Shown here: piece after piece, positions 16,236-23,493 of the stretch
How the letters are laid out: each line of letters starts with the position of its first letter
Position numbering within the stretch: position 1 is the first letter of the stretch
NCBI GenBank assembly: GCA_022712315.1
Contig: JALAGS010000207.1
Coordinates: 1 to 37,166 of the forward strand
Source: Sphingobacterium sp.
GTDB taxonomy: Bacteria; Bacteroidota; Bacteroidia; Sphingobacteriales; Sphingobacteriaceae
Length of the DNA stretch: 37,166 bases
Reading direction: 5' to 3'
Notes under the pieces: model-generated
The model's database searches: none
Seen by the model: the letters and a program-made list of their open reading frames with translations, nothing else
What the model was told of the DNA's origin: nothing
Made by a program: the position numbers and the translations under genes

Positions 16236-16694
16236 ATGTACAGATTAGCAATTTTAGCAATTAGCCTCCTGATGTTATTCAGTGCTTATACCAAAGGACA
16301 AACTTCTTCAGATCAGATTACCTGGGAATGTATACTCAAAAGAAAATCAAGCAATGAAGGGGAAATTTTTATGAAAGCCAAGATACCTGCGGGATGGCAT
16401 CTTTATGCACTTGGAAATAATCCCGATAGCCCTATCCGAATGAACTTCAAGTTCACAGCAGACAAAGCTTATGAATTGATTGGCGCTGTTAGCCAACCCA
16501 AGCCTCTGCGCAAATTGGAGAAACAGTTGGGTATTCCGGTAGCCTATTTTGAGGATGAGGTAACGTTTGGCCAAAAAATCAAAATAAAAGGAAAGAACGG
16601 CGTTGTCAAGGGAACCATTCAATTTATGCAATGCAACGATGAGATTTGTGTACCGCCACAAGACTTTGGTTTTGCCTTAAAACTGCGGCCATAA
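16236..16694 (+). CDS. DsbD-alpha-like exported protein
   Basis: The 152-residue protein has a signal peptide ending TKGQ and one domain like the periplasmic N-terminal (alpha) domain of DsbD: ITWECILKRKSSNEGEIFMKAKIPAGWHLYAL, then IQFMQCNDEICVPPQDFGFAL. Cys133 and Cys138 match the redox pair that DsbD-alpha uses to pass electrons to partners. No transmembrane DsbD-beta or thioredoxin DsbD-gamma domain is attached, so it would act as a stand-alone carrier or binding protein. It precedes a CxxC protein by 52 bp, perhaps its partner. Confidence 0.8.
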   Translation: MYRLAILAISLLMLFSAYTKGQTSSDQITWECILKRKSSNEGEIFMKAKIPAGWHLYALGNNPDSPIRMNFKFTADKAYELIGAVSQPKPLRKLEKQLGIPVAYFEDEVTFGQKIKIKGKNGVVKGTIQFMQCNDEICVPPQDFGFALKLRP

Positions 16695-16746
16695 GTAGAC
16701 CCGTAGAAAACCAATAGAATTTCTGTAATAAACTAAAATTTACACT

Positions 16747-17430
16747 ATGAAAACTTTAAAAGACATACTATATATCCTAAGTCTCCCACTAATAATTACC
16801 ATGATTATGACTGTTAAAGGATTTGCAGATGATCATAAATTGGCAGATATCAAAGCAGGTAAGAGCGATAGAAGCTTTGCTGTGGTTGAACTTTTTACTT
16901 CCGAGGGCTGCTGGAGCTGTCCTCCGGCAGATGAGCTGATTGCGAAACTTGAAAAAGATAATCAAAACAAGAAATTGTTTATCATGGCGTTTCATGTTGA
17001 CTATTGGGATCATCAGGGCTGGAAGGACCGCTTCAGCAAAGCTGAATTTACAGAAAGACAGCGGCAATATGCATCTTGGATGAAGCTCCATACATTATAC
17101 ACACCGCAATTGGTCATCAATGGTAAGGTAGAAATGGTCGGTTCTGAAACAAGCCGGGTGCTGGGCGGTATCCAATCGGCGACGCTAGAAAACCATCCTC
17201 AAAATCTAGCTGTAAAAATTGATAAGTATGAGTCGACTCATCTTCAAGTAAGCTATACCTCAACTTCTGATCTAGGATATCTTCTAGTAATGTTCCCTCA
17301 AGATCAGGCAATAGCACAGGAAGTACGCCTTTTTTACCTATCCATCTGGCCATATCATTTTCCATATAGCTCAATGACTTATGACCAAAGACTGCCCTTT
17401 CAATATCTGGATAAAAAAAACAGGCGCTGA
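16747..17430 (+). CDS. DUF1223 thioredoxin-like protein with a lost C-terminus
   Basis: The 227-residue frame has an N-terminal export or anchor segment and a thioredoxin-like domain of the DUF1223 family: VVELFTSEGCWSCPPADELIAKL (CxxC at Cys55/Cys58), MAFHVDYWDHQGWKD, FTERQRQYASW and LYTPQLVINGKVEMVG. Family likeness stops near residue 174. From there to the stop the codons are the antisense of a PuuD-type gene on the other strand, so the last ~53 residues are not family sequence and the usual C-terminal part is missing. The gene is therefore truncated and chimeric; the redox core may still fold. See the PuuD fragment at 17267-17446. Confidence 0.75.
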   Translation: MKTLKDILYILSLPLIITMIMTVKGFADDHKLADIKAGKSDRSFAVVELFTSEGCWSCPPADELIAKLEKDNQNKKLFIMAFHVDYWDHQGWKDRFSKAEFTERQRQYASWMKLHTLYTPQLVINGKVEMVGSETSRVLGGIQSATLENHPQNLAVKIDKYESTHLQVSYTSTSDLGYLLVMFPQDQAIAQEVRLFYLSIWPYHFPYSSMTYDQRLPFQYLDKKNRR

Positions 17431-17446
17431 CACCAATTTTTACCAT
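17267..17446 (-). pseudogene. Fragment of a PuuD-type gamma-glutamyl hydrolase (N-terminal ~60 codons)
   Basis: The frame starts at ATG 17446, 1 bp after the alcohol-dehydrogenase stop, so it was the next gene of that operon. Its first ~60 residues (MVKIGVSACFFYPD, VFGHKSLSYMENDMARW, GVLPVLLPDLEG, LLEDILDQ) match class I glutamine-amidotransferase-type hydrolases of the PuuD family, which free glutamate from gamma-glutamyl conjugates. At ~17267 likeness stops just before the expected DG-QGG-D block; the frame runs on to 17117 through the antisense of the DUF1223 gene. The catalytic Cys, His and Glu are all absent, so it cannot be active. Confidence 0.8.
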
Positions 17447-17447
17447 A

Positions 17448-18608
17448 TTACTTTTCTCCATATGCGGTCTCATAAATAACTCGAAAATCTGCTACACTAA
17501 CAGGTTTAGGGTTTGATGGATGGCAAAAATCAGCAAATGCCAATTCCGATAGTGGCTCTAAATGAGTCTTTTGCACGCCAATGGCCGATAGTTTTGTAGG
17601 AAGCCCTAAGCGTGTATTGAGATCAAATAGATAGTCTACGACTCGATCTCCAGCGTTGTTACCAAGACCCAGGGCCATGGCCATACGCTCGAAACGATCC
17701 TCAAAACCGGCATAATTAAACTGCATTCCATAAGGTAGATTCACCGCGTTGGCAAGTCCATGATGCGTATCGAGAAGTGATGATAACGGATGTGCCAAGC
17801 TATGGACAACCCCTAATCCCTTCTGAAAGGCAACTGCTCCCATCAGTGACGCCAAAAGCATCTTTGAACGTGATTGCAAATCGGACTCCATGGTGGCTTT
17901 CTCGATTGAGCTAGCGACCATCGCCATCCCTTCAAGGGCTATACCATCACACATCGGGTGATACCCTTTGGCCAGATAGGCTTCCATATTATGCGTAAGT
18001 GCGTCCATGCCTGTCGCTGCAGTAATAAACGGTGGAAGATCCATCGTAAGCAAGGGATCTGCAAATACTATCCTTGCCATTAATCTCGGGCTAAACAAAA
18101 TCCGCTTTTTCTTGGTTTCATCTTCAGAGATAATCGCGCTACGTCCCACCTCGCTTCCGGTTCCTGCAGTCGTAGGTACTGTGATCAAAGGTGGTATTTC
18201 ATTGGTCACATAGATATCTCCACCGATCAGGTCATCGTAGTCGAACAGATCCCGATGGTGATTTGCACGCAAAGCTATTGCTCGGGCCACATCCAGTGCC
18301 GCTCCACCACCAACACCAATAATCGAATCTCTATTTTGTCCCCTAAACACATCTCCGCCCAAAAGAACGTCTGATTTTACGGGGTTTTTGTGCAGGTCAT
18401 GAAAGACGATCACATCAATCCCCTTGCGCGTCAACTTCTGCTGAATATCTTTAAAAAATGGCAGTCCGGCGATCGTAGGATCGGTTACCAACAACGGACG
18501 GCTAAGTCCGTTCGTCAACAGGTAGTCAGGCAGTTCATTGATTGCTCCGGCACCAAAACGGATTGGCGTCGGAAAATTAAAACCATAAATTTTTTCTGTA
18601 TCCATCAT
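17448..18608 (-). CDS. Iron-containing (group III) alcohol dehydrogenase
   Basis: The 386-residue protein is a metal-dependent NAD(P) alcohol dehydrogenase: FGAGAINELPDYL, VTDPTI, IIGVGGGAALDVARAIAL (nucleotide loop), TVPTTAGTGSEVGRSAII, GMDALTHNMEAYLA and VVHSLAHPLSSLLDTHHGLANAV, with Asp and three His as the usual iron ligands. It lies 4 bp after the GS-like gene and 1 bp before the PuuD fragment, so it is part of that operon. In this setting it would oxidise the alcohol group of a gamma-glutamyl amino-alcohol to an aldehyde; that substrate is an inference. 4-Hydroxybutyrate or other short alcohols are alternatives. Confidence 0.88.
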   Translation of the reverse strand: MMDTEKIYGFNFPTPIRFGAGAINELPDYLLTNGLSRPLLVTDPTIAGLPFFKDIQQKLTRKGIDVIVFHDLHKNPVKSDVLLGGDVFRGQNRDSIIGVGGGAALDVARAIALRANHHRDLFDYDDLIGGDIYVTNEIPPLITVPTTAGTGSEVGRSAIISEDETKKKRILFSPRLMARIVFADPLLTMDLPPFITAATGMDALTHNMEAYLAKGYHPMCDGIALEGMAMVASSIEKATMESDLQSRSKMLLASLMGAVAFQKGLGVVHSLAHPLSSLLDTHHGLANAVNLPYGMQFNYAGFEDRFERMAMALGLGNNAGDRVVDYLFDLNTRLGLPTKLSAIGVQKTHLEPLSELAFADFCHPSNPKPVSVADFRVIYETAYGEK

Positions 18609-18612
18609 TCAG

Positions 18613-19974
18613 TTAAATAATTTCAAAATATCTTTTTGTTTCCCAATCGGTTACTTGTTCTGAAAATTGCCTCCATTCCCATATCCTGGATTTGCAGAAA
18701 TGGTCGACAAACTTTTTACCAAATAATTGAGATGCGATCTCTGATTGCGCCATACGGGTGGTGGCTTCAAATAGATTTCTTGGCAAGCTCCCGTATTGGA
18801 GATCTCTATAGCCATTGCCAACAGTATGTACATTGTCTAGTGACAACTTATGTTTGATGCCATATAGTCCACTGGCTAAGCATGCTGCTATAGCCAGATA
18901 GGGATTCACATCCGACCCAACAACACGATGTTCAATACGTGTCGCTTTGGCTCCCCCTTCAATAACCCGAAGTGCTGTCGTACGGTTATCTATGCCCCAA
19001 GTCAGCGTTGTCGGGGCCCACGCCCCTTCGGTTAGTCTTTTATAGCTATTAACAGTAGGCGCAAACAGCGGGAGTATATCTGGTAAACAATACAATTGAC
19101 CTGCAAGAAAATGCTTCATCAGTGGGCTCATTCCAAGTTGGTCATCTTTATCATAGAAGAGATTTTTGTCTTTGTTGAGATCCCAAAGACTCTGATGTAC
19201 GTGTCCGCTGCAGCCCGGCAGCTCCTTGGTCTGCTTCGCCATGAAACTCGCGGTGATATTATGTTTCTTTCCAATTTCTTTGACAGCAGATTTGAAGAGT
19301 GTCGCCCTATCTGCGGCTTCAAGAGCATCGCTACATTGGATAGCAGCTTCAAGTACACCCGGTCCCGTCTCTGTATGCAATCCTTCAAGAGGTACACCAA
19401 ACTTTTCTAGCATGGCCAAATGGTCCTGAAAAAAGCCATAATTGTCGGACATCCGTAAGATGGAATAACCAAACATACCTGAGGTAATTGGTATTATATC
19501 TTTGAAGACACTTATTGAAGATCCGTTATTTGCCTTCACAAAATTAAACCACTCGAATTCCTGTGAAAAAACTGGTTTGTATCCAGCCGCCTCTGACTGT
19601 GAAATAATATTTTTAAGTAGTGCTCTTGGACATACATTTTGATCCCCTGAAATTGGAGCGTCAAAATCAGCTAGAAAAAAAGGAATATCTTCTTGCCAGG
19701 GAATCAGCCGAAACGTATTTCCATCTATACGCGCAGGGAAATCGCCATATCCCGTATGCCAGCCCGTAATCTCCACATTATCGTAGACCTGATCATTAAC
19801 ATCCCATCCAAACACAACCGAACAAAATCCGAATTCACTGTCAAGCGCGGAGATAAACTTATCGCGGTGCATAAATTTCCCCCTTAAGACACCGTCTATA
19901 TCGGTTACAGCCACTTTCACATGCGTACTTGAACTTTCTTTTAGTTTGGAGATAATTTCATTTTTATCGATCAT
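18613..19974 (-). CDS. Glutamine-synthetase-like gamma-glutamyl-amine ligase
   Basis: The 453-residue protein has the glutamine-synthetase fold: beta-grasp N-terminus (VKVAVTDIDGVLRGKFM), SQEFEWF with Glu139/Glu141, ETGPGVLEAAI with Glu202/Glu209, GCSGHVHQSL with His258, NSYKRLTEGAWAP and RIEHRVVGSDVNPYLA. The Tyr adenylylation loop of GlnA is missing. Non-nitrogen-assimilating relatives (PuuA, GlnA3, GlnA4) attach glutamate to putrescine, polyamines or ethanolamine using ATP. Its place between an ethanolamine-type permease (ATGA overlap) and an alcohol dehydrogenase favours an amino-alcohol substrate over ammonia. Substrate choice is inference; the fold is sure. Confidence 0.88.
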   Translation of the reverse strand: MIDKNEIISKLKESSSTHVKVAVTDIDGVLRGKFMHRDKFISALDSEFGFCSVVFGWDVNDQVYDNVEITGWHTGYGDFPARIDGNTFRLIPWQEDIPFFLADFDAPISGDQNVCPRALLKNIISQSEAAGYKPVFSQEFEWFNFVKANNGSSISVFKDIIPITSGMFGYSILRMSDNYGFFQDHLAMLEKFGVPLEGLHTETGPGVLEAAIQCSDALEAADRATLFKSAVKEIGKKHNITASFMAKQTKELPGCSGHVHQSLWDLNKDKNLFYDKDDQLGMSPLMKHFLAGQLYCLPDILPLFAPTVNSYKRLTEGAWAPTTLTWGIDNRTTALRVIEGGAKATRIEHRVVGSDVNPYLAIAACLASGLYGIKHKLSLDNVHTVGNGYRDLQYGSLPRNLFEATTRMAQSEIASQLFGKKFVDHFCKSRIWEWRQFSEQVTDWETKRYFEII

Positions 19975-21293
19975 AATTTGATGGTTTTGTCCTTGTCAAG
20001 GAAGATGAGGAAATAGAGATATGATAAGATGACAAGCCCAAAGAATAATACGGCTGTCAATGGGTTATAATAGATCATTGCAATCAGGCACACAACGGCA
20101 ATAATCAACGCAATCATTGGAAACATCGGATACATGGGGACTTTGAATGGGCGTTCCAGCATTGGTTCTTTTTTTCGCAATGCAAAAAATGACCACATGG
20201 ATATAATGTAAAGACAGATAGCGCCAAAGCAAGCGATGGTAATAATGCCTGCTGTTTTACCTGTAAGCAGTGCTATGATCCCAATAGCCATATTGATCAG
20301 CAGTGCATTAGCCGGTGTTTTAAATCGCGAATGCACTTTCCCGAGTATTGATGGTGCATAACCTACCCTTCCAAACTCAAATGTAGCCCTGCCACCAGCG
20401 AGAATAATACCGTGAAAAGAGGCTATAAGCCCCAAAAGACCAACACCTATTAGTAATTTATAGAGAATATGGTGATTATCAATCACATTGGCAATGGCAA
20501 GTGGTAATGGTGAATCTGATGGCTCTGTACTGCCGACAGGATACACAACGGCTTCCCAGCCGGCGACGCCAACCGCAGATAAAAATGTGATGATACAGAG
20601 TACAACTAAAGTTACGATTGCCGATCCAAAGCCAATTAATACATTCTTTTGCGGATTGATCGTTTCTTCTGCGACATTGGCCACGCCTTCAATGGCTAGA
20701 AAAAACCAAATTGCAAAAGGGATAGCCGCAAAAATACCGGAGAAGCCATGAGGAAGTGCATTGTGTTCAAGATTGGAAAATTCAAATGCTGGTAGCGTCA
20801 CGCCAGCAAATATCAATAATTCGACAACTGCCAGAACGGTCACGACTAATTCAAATGATGCTGCAAGCTTTACGCCCAGAATATTCATCGAGGTAAAAAT
20901 GACGTAGGCCCCAATAGCAAAAGTAAGGTAGTTGACTGATGGATGTAGTAAATGTAAGTAAGCACCTATTGCCGCTGCTATCGCAGGCGGAGCAAAGACG
21001 AACTCAATATTTTGTGCGATTCCGGCAACAAATCCCAAATGCTTGCCCAATCCCCTATTGGCGTATTCAAAGGCTCCGCCGGCTTTAGGAATCGCACAGG
21101 CCATCTCCGTATAGCTGAAGGTAAATGTCAGGTACATGATAATAACGAATATGGTAGCAATGGCTAATCCCAATGTGCCTCCTTCAGCCAAACCGAGATT
21201 CCATCCAAAATACATTCCCGAAATTACATAGCCTACACCTAAACCCCACAGCATAACAGGACCAAGGACTTTCTTTAATTGAGGCTCACTCAT
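19971..21293 (-). CDS. Ethanolamine-type APC-family permease
   Basis: The 440-residue protein has about 12 membrane helices. The opening WGLGVGYVISGMYFGWNLGLAEGG, then TEMACAIPKAGGAFEYANRGLG, and IPFAIWFFLAIEGVANVAEET are close to the ethanolamine permease branch of the APC superfamily as I remember it. It would bring ethanolamine or a similar amine into the cytoplasm by proton symport. It is the first gene of the operon and shares an ATGA stop/start overlap with the GS-like gene. A divergent Lrp/AsnC gene starts 193 bp away. Other amino-acid substrates cannot be excluded. Confidence 0.85.
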   Translation of the reverse strand: MSEPQLKKVLGPVMLWGLGVGYVISGMYFGWNLGLAEGGTLGLAIATIFVIIMYLTFTFSYTEMACAIPKAGGAFEYANRGLGKHLGFVAGIAQNIEFVFAPPAIAAAIGAYLHLLHPSVNYLTFAIGAYVIFTSMNILGVKLAASFELVVTVLAVVELLIFAGVTLPAFEFSNLEHNALPHGFSGIFAAIPFAIWFFLAIEGVANVAEETINPQKNVLIGFGSAIVTLVVLCIITFLSAVGVAGWEAVVYPVGSTEPSDSPLPLAIANVIDNHHILYKLLIGVGLLGLIASFHGIILAGGRATFEFGRVGYAPSILGKVHSRFKTPANALLINMAIGIIALLTGKTAGIITIACFGAICLYIISMWSFFALRKKEPMLERPFKVPMYPMFPMIALIIAVVCLIAMIYYNPLTAVLFFGLVILSYLYFLIFLDKDKTIKL

Positions 21294-21381
21294 AATTTTA
21301 TTTAGGTTGGTAAATTGATTGTAATTAACTAAAATAAATTTACTACTTATTGTTTAAAATGTAGTGTCGAATATCTGCGAT

Positions 21382-21452
21382 TATATCTATTTTAGTAAAA
21401 TAATATGGCTATATCTAATTTTGTAGTATATATGATCTAACTATATTGTTTG
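21382..21452. promoter_or_regulatory. Repeats in the divergent permease/Lrp control region
   Basis: TATATCTA occurs twice in the same direction (21382-21389 and 21410-21417), 28 bp apart. Overlapping the first is the palindrome ATTTTAGTAAAAT (21389-21401). TAATTTTG at 21416-21423 fits the -7 consensus, and TTG 21421-21423 with TATTGTTTG 21444-21452 is another loose promoter candidate for the Lrp gene. Spacing of about three helical turns suits an octameric Lrp-type regulator. Confidence 0.4.
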
Positions 21453-21486
21453 ATATATTTTTTTTTAGAATTAATTTACTGCCAGA

Positions 21487-21966
21487 ATGAAATTGGATGA
21501 AAAAGACCTCATGATTTTGGACCTGTTGCAACAGGATGCCAACATAAGCAACAAGGAAATATCAGACCGTGTTAGTTTATCAATGACTCCAGTTTATGAA
21601 AGGATTAAGAAATTGACAGCAACTTCAGTTTTAAAGCAGCGGGTCTATCTTTTGGATAGAAGAAAACTTGATCTTAATTTGATGGTCCTGGTATCTATCA
21701 GCATGGAAAAGCATTCAAATGAAAGTGCTCTACTATTTATGGAAGAGATACAAAAATTTCCAGAGGTGGTCGAATGTTTTCACGTAACGGGCGCATTCGA
21801 TTATCAGATCAAAGTCATGGTGAGGGATGTTGATCACTACCATGAATTCAATTTTAATAAACTAGCGACAATCAAAGGGATCAGACATATGGAAAGTTAT
21901 TTTGTGATGAAGGAAATTGTGAATACAACCCGTCTTCCTCTGTTTCTCCCACAAAATTACAGTTAA
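21487..21966 (+). CDS. Lrp/AsnC-family regulator, probably of the permease operon
   Basis: The 159-residue protein has the Lrp/AsnC layout: winged HTH (~1-60; LDEKDLMILDLLQQDANISNKEISDRVSLSMTPVYERIKKL) and a C-terminal RAM domain (~67-150; MVLVSISMEKH, VVECFHVTGAFDYQIKVMVRD, SYFVMKEI). The motif GAFDY surrounds the ligand pocket at the dimer interface. It is divergent from the permease operon, the usual arrangement for a local regulator answering to the operon's substrate or product. The effector is unknown. Confidence 0.9.
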   Translation: MKLDEKDLMILDLLQQDANISNKEISDRVSLSMTPVYERIKKLTATSVLKQRVYLLDRRKLDLNLMVLVSISMEKHSNESALLFMEEIQKFPEVVECFHVTGAFDYQIKVMVRDVDHYHEFNFNKLATIKGIRHMESYFVMKEIVNTTRLPLFLPQNYS

Positions 21967-22097
21967 ACTTTTTTCTGTTCAAACTATTGGGATTATGCTG
22001 TGCACATTTTTTAACAATATTACCTTGGTCTTTCAAAGATGACCGATCCTACTGACGATCATGGCAAGACTTAGACCTGTGTAAAATAACGATCGTT

Positions 22098-23234
22098 TTA
22101 ATTTGCTATCCATTTCAGCTTTAACGCTGCAGCATTTCCAATAGTCCTTGATCCAAGATCACATTCCGCGGACTCCATATTGCGATATAGCACACTTTTA
22201 CCATTCTTTAGCTCTACAGCGCTTACATTGCCTTTCGCCCAGCTATATGGCCAGTTAGCGAAATATCGTTCTGCTGAGGTAATCTTTATCATGTTAAACT
22301 GTTTTCCATTTTTCTCCGCCAATAGCATCTTCTCATTGCCGATCAAGACCAGCTTATTCTTTTGTATATATCCTGTATTAAATTCACTCCAATTTAGGCT
22401 ATCTGGCAGTGTCAGCCATTCATTTACTGGTTGATCCTGCAAAATAGTAAAGTCCTTTTTTGAAACTTTTCGGCAACGGCCATCAAATAGGATATACCAA
22501 AATGAGACATTATCAACAAATATGGGCGGATCAAACTCTGAGCTCGTTGCCAAAAATGGGAATAGTTTCTTTGCTGGACTGACGCTGTAAGACGAGTTGG
22601 TGGAATCAGTGGCATAGATAATATCTTGGCTCAGATAATAAATACTATCTTTTTTTGTCCACACGGCTTCTGGAGTGAGCCAGGTTCCCTTCAAAGTGAA
22701 CAGATGGTTATCATCGTAGCCGTTAAATATAGCTGCATAATCTAGTCGATCTTCTTTTTTGGGTTGTATAGATCCTTCAATAAAAAATTTCGCGGTCACG
22801 CCATCATATTTCTCCAATCGAGCAGCAACAGCAACAGCGTGCCAATGGTCTGAAACGACATACACCGTATCCCCCCCTTGTATAATTCGCTGACCAGCAT
22901 CATTTTTTAAACGTCTGCTGAAAATATAATTCTGCACAGTTGTCTTTGAGTTTTCTTCTTTGAAGATCAAGCGCGATGGTACACCTTTACCGACTAGCTG
23001 CATAGCCATTGAAGAGGCCTCGCAAATCTTGGATCCATGAGCTCCACATCCTCCCGAGACAATGATAGCATCTATCGTACGTATTCGGTAAAGCTGCGCG
23101 GCGACATCCACCCGACGTGTCAGCACATCAGGATTAGCCGAACCGAGCAGCAATAAAACGTTTTTTTGCGCGCTTGCCCAGCTATTGCTCAGAAAAAGAA
23201 ATAGGGGGATCAATATGCAGCTTAGATTTTTCAT
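22098..23234 (-). CDS. Exported YdcF/SanA-like (DUF218) protein with a C-terminal extension
   Basis: The 378-residue protein starts best at ATG 23234, giving a signal peptide ending SWASAQ; an upstream ATG at 23282 adds 16 unlikely residues. Residues ~24-160 resemble the DUF218 (ElyC/SanA/YdcF) fold: NVLLLLGSANPDVLTRRVDVAAQLY, IIVSGGCGAHGSKICEASSMAMQLV, EENSKTTVQNYIFSRRL and VVSDHWHAVAVAARLEKY. The remaining ~215 residues are beta-rich and I do not recognise them, with repeated short strands such as FVDNVSFWYILFDGR and YIQKNKLVLIGNEK. The combination is unusual. DUF218 proteins are linked to envelope polysaccharide metabolism, but the activity here is unknown. Confidence 0.7.
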   Translation of the reverse strand: MKNLSCILIPLFLFLSNSWASAQKNVLLLLGSANPDVLTRRVDVAAQLYRIRTIDAIIVSGGCGAHGSKICEASSMAMQLVGKGVPSRLIFKEENSKTTVQNYIFSRRLKNDAGQRIIQGGDTVYVVSDHWHAVAVAARLEKYDGVTAKFFIEGSIQPKKEDRLDYAAIFNGYDDNHLFTLKGTWLTPEAVWTKKDSIYYLSQDIIYATDSTNSSYSVSPAKKLFPFLATSSEFDPPIFVDNVSFWYILFDGRCRKVSKKDFTILQDQPVNEWLTLPDSLNWSEFNTGYIQKNKLVLIGNEKMLLAEKNGKQFNMIKITSAERYFANWPYSWAKGNVSAVELKNGKSVLYRNMESAECDLGSRTIGNAAALKLKWIAN

Positions 23235-23493
23235 GAGTATAAATATGCTTAAAAATAATACTTCTGATTGATTATTGGTCACAAAATAGGCAAATAAAAA
23301 GTGATAAGATCAACATCTCTCCTTTGTCCTTTATCATTAAATTATCCATCGAATACTGTTTCTGTAAATTCTGTAACATACATCCTATCTCCTCTTTTAA
23401 GTTTGGAGAGATACTAAAAAGTGTGTATCCCGGTCCGATCAATCTAAATATTTTTAGAAATTTGATTTATATTTATGTACCTAAAATTTGTAT

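Noticed and set aside
18390..19429. Several plus-strand frames and a short minus frame inside the dehydrogenase and ligase genes
   Set aside because: They are shadows of two clear enzymes with full family motifs; none has a recognisable domain.
17448..21293. Calling the operon a putrescine (Puu) pathway
   Set aside because: The permease looks like the ethanolamine type, and an alcohol dehydrogenase replaces the amine oxidase expected for gamma-glutamylputrescine. Kept only as an alternative.
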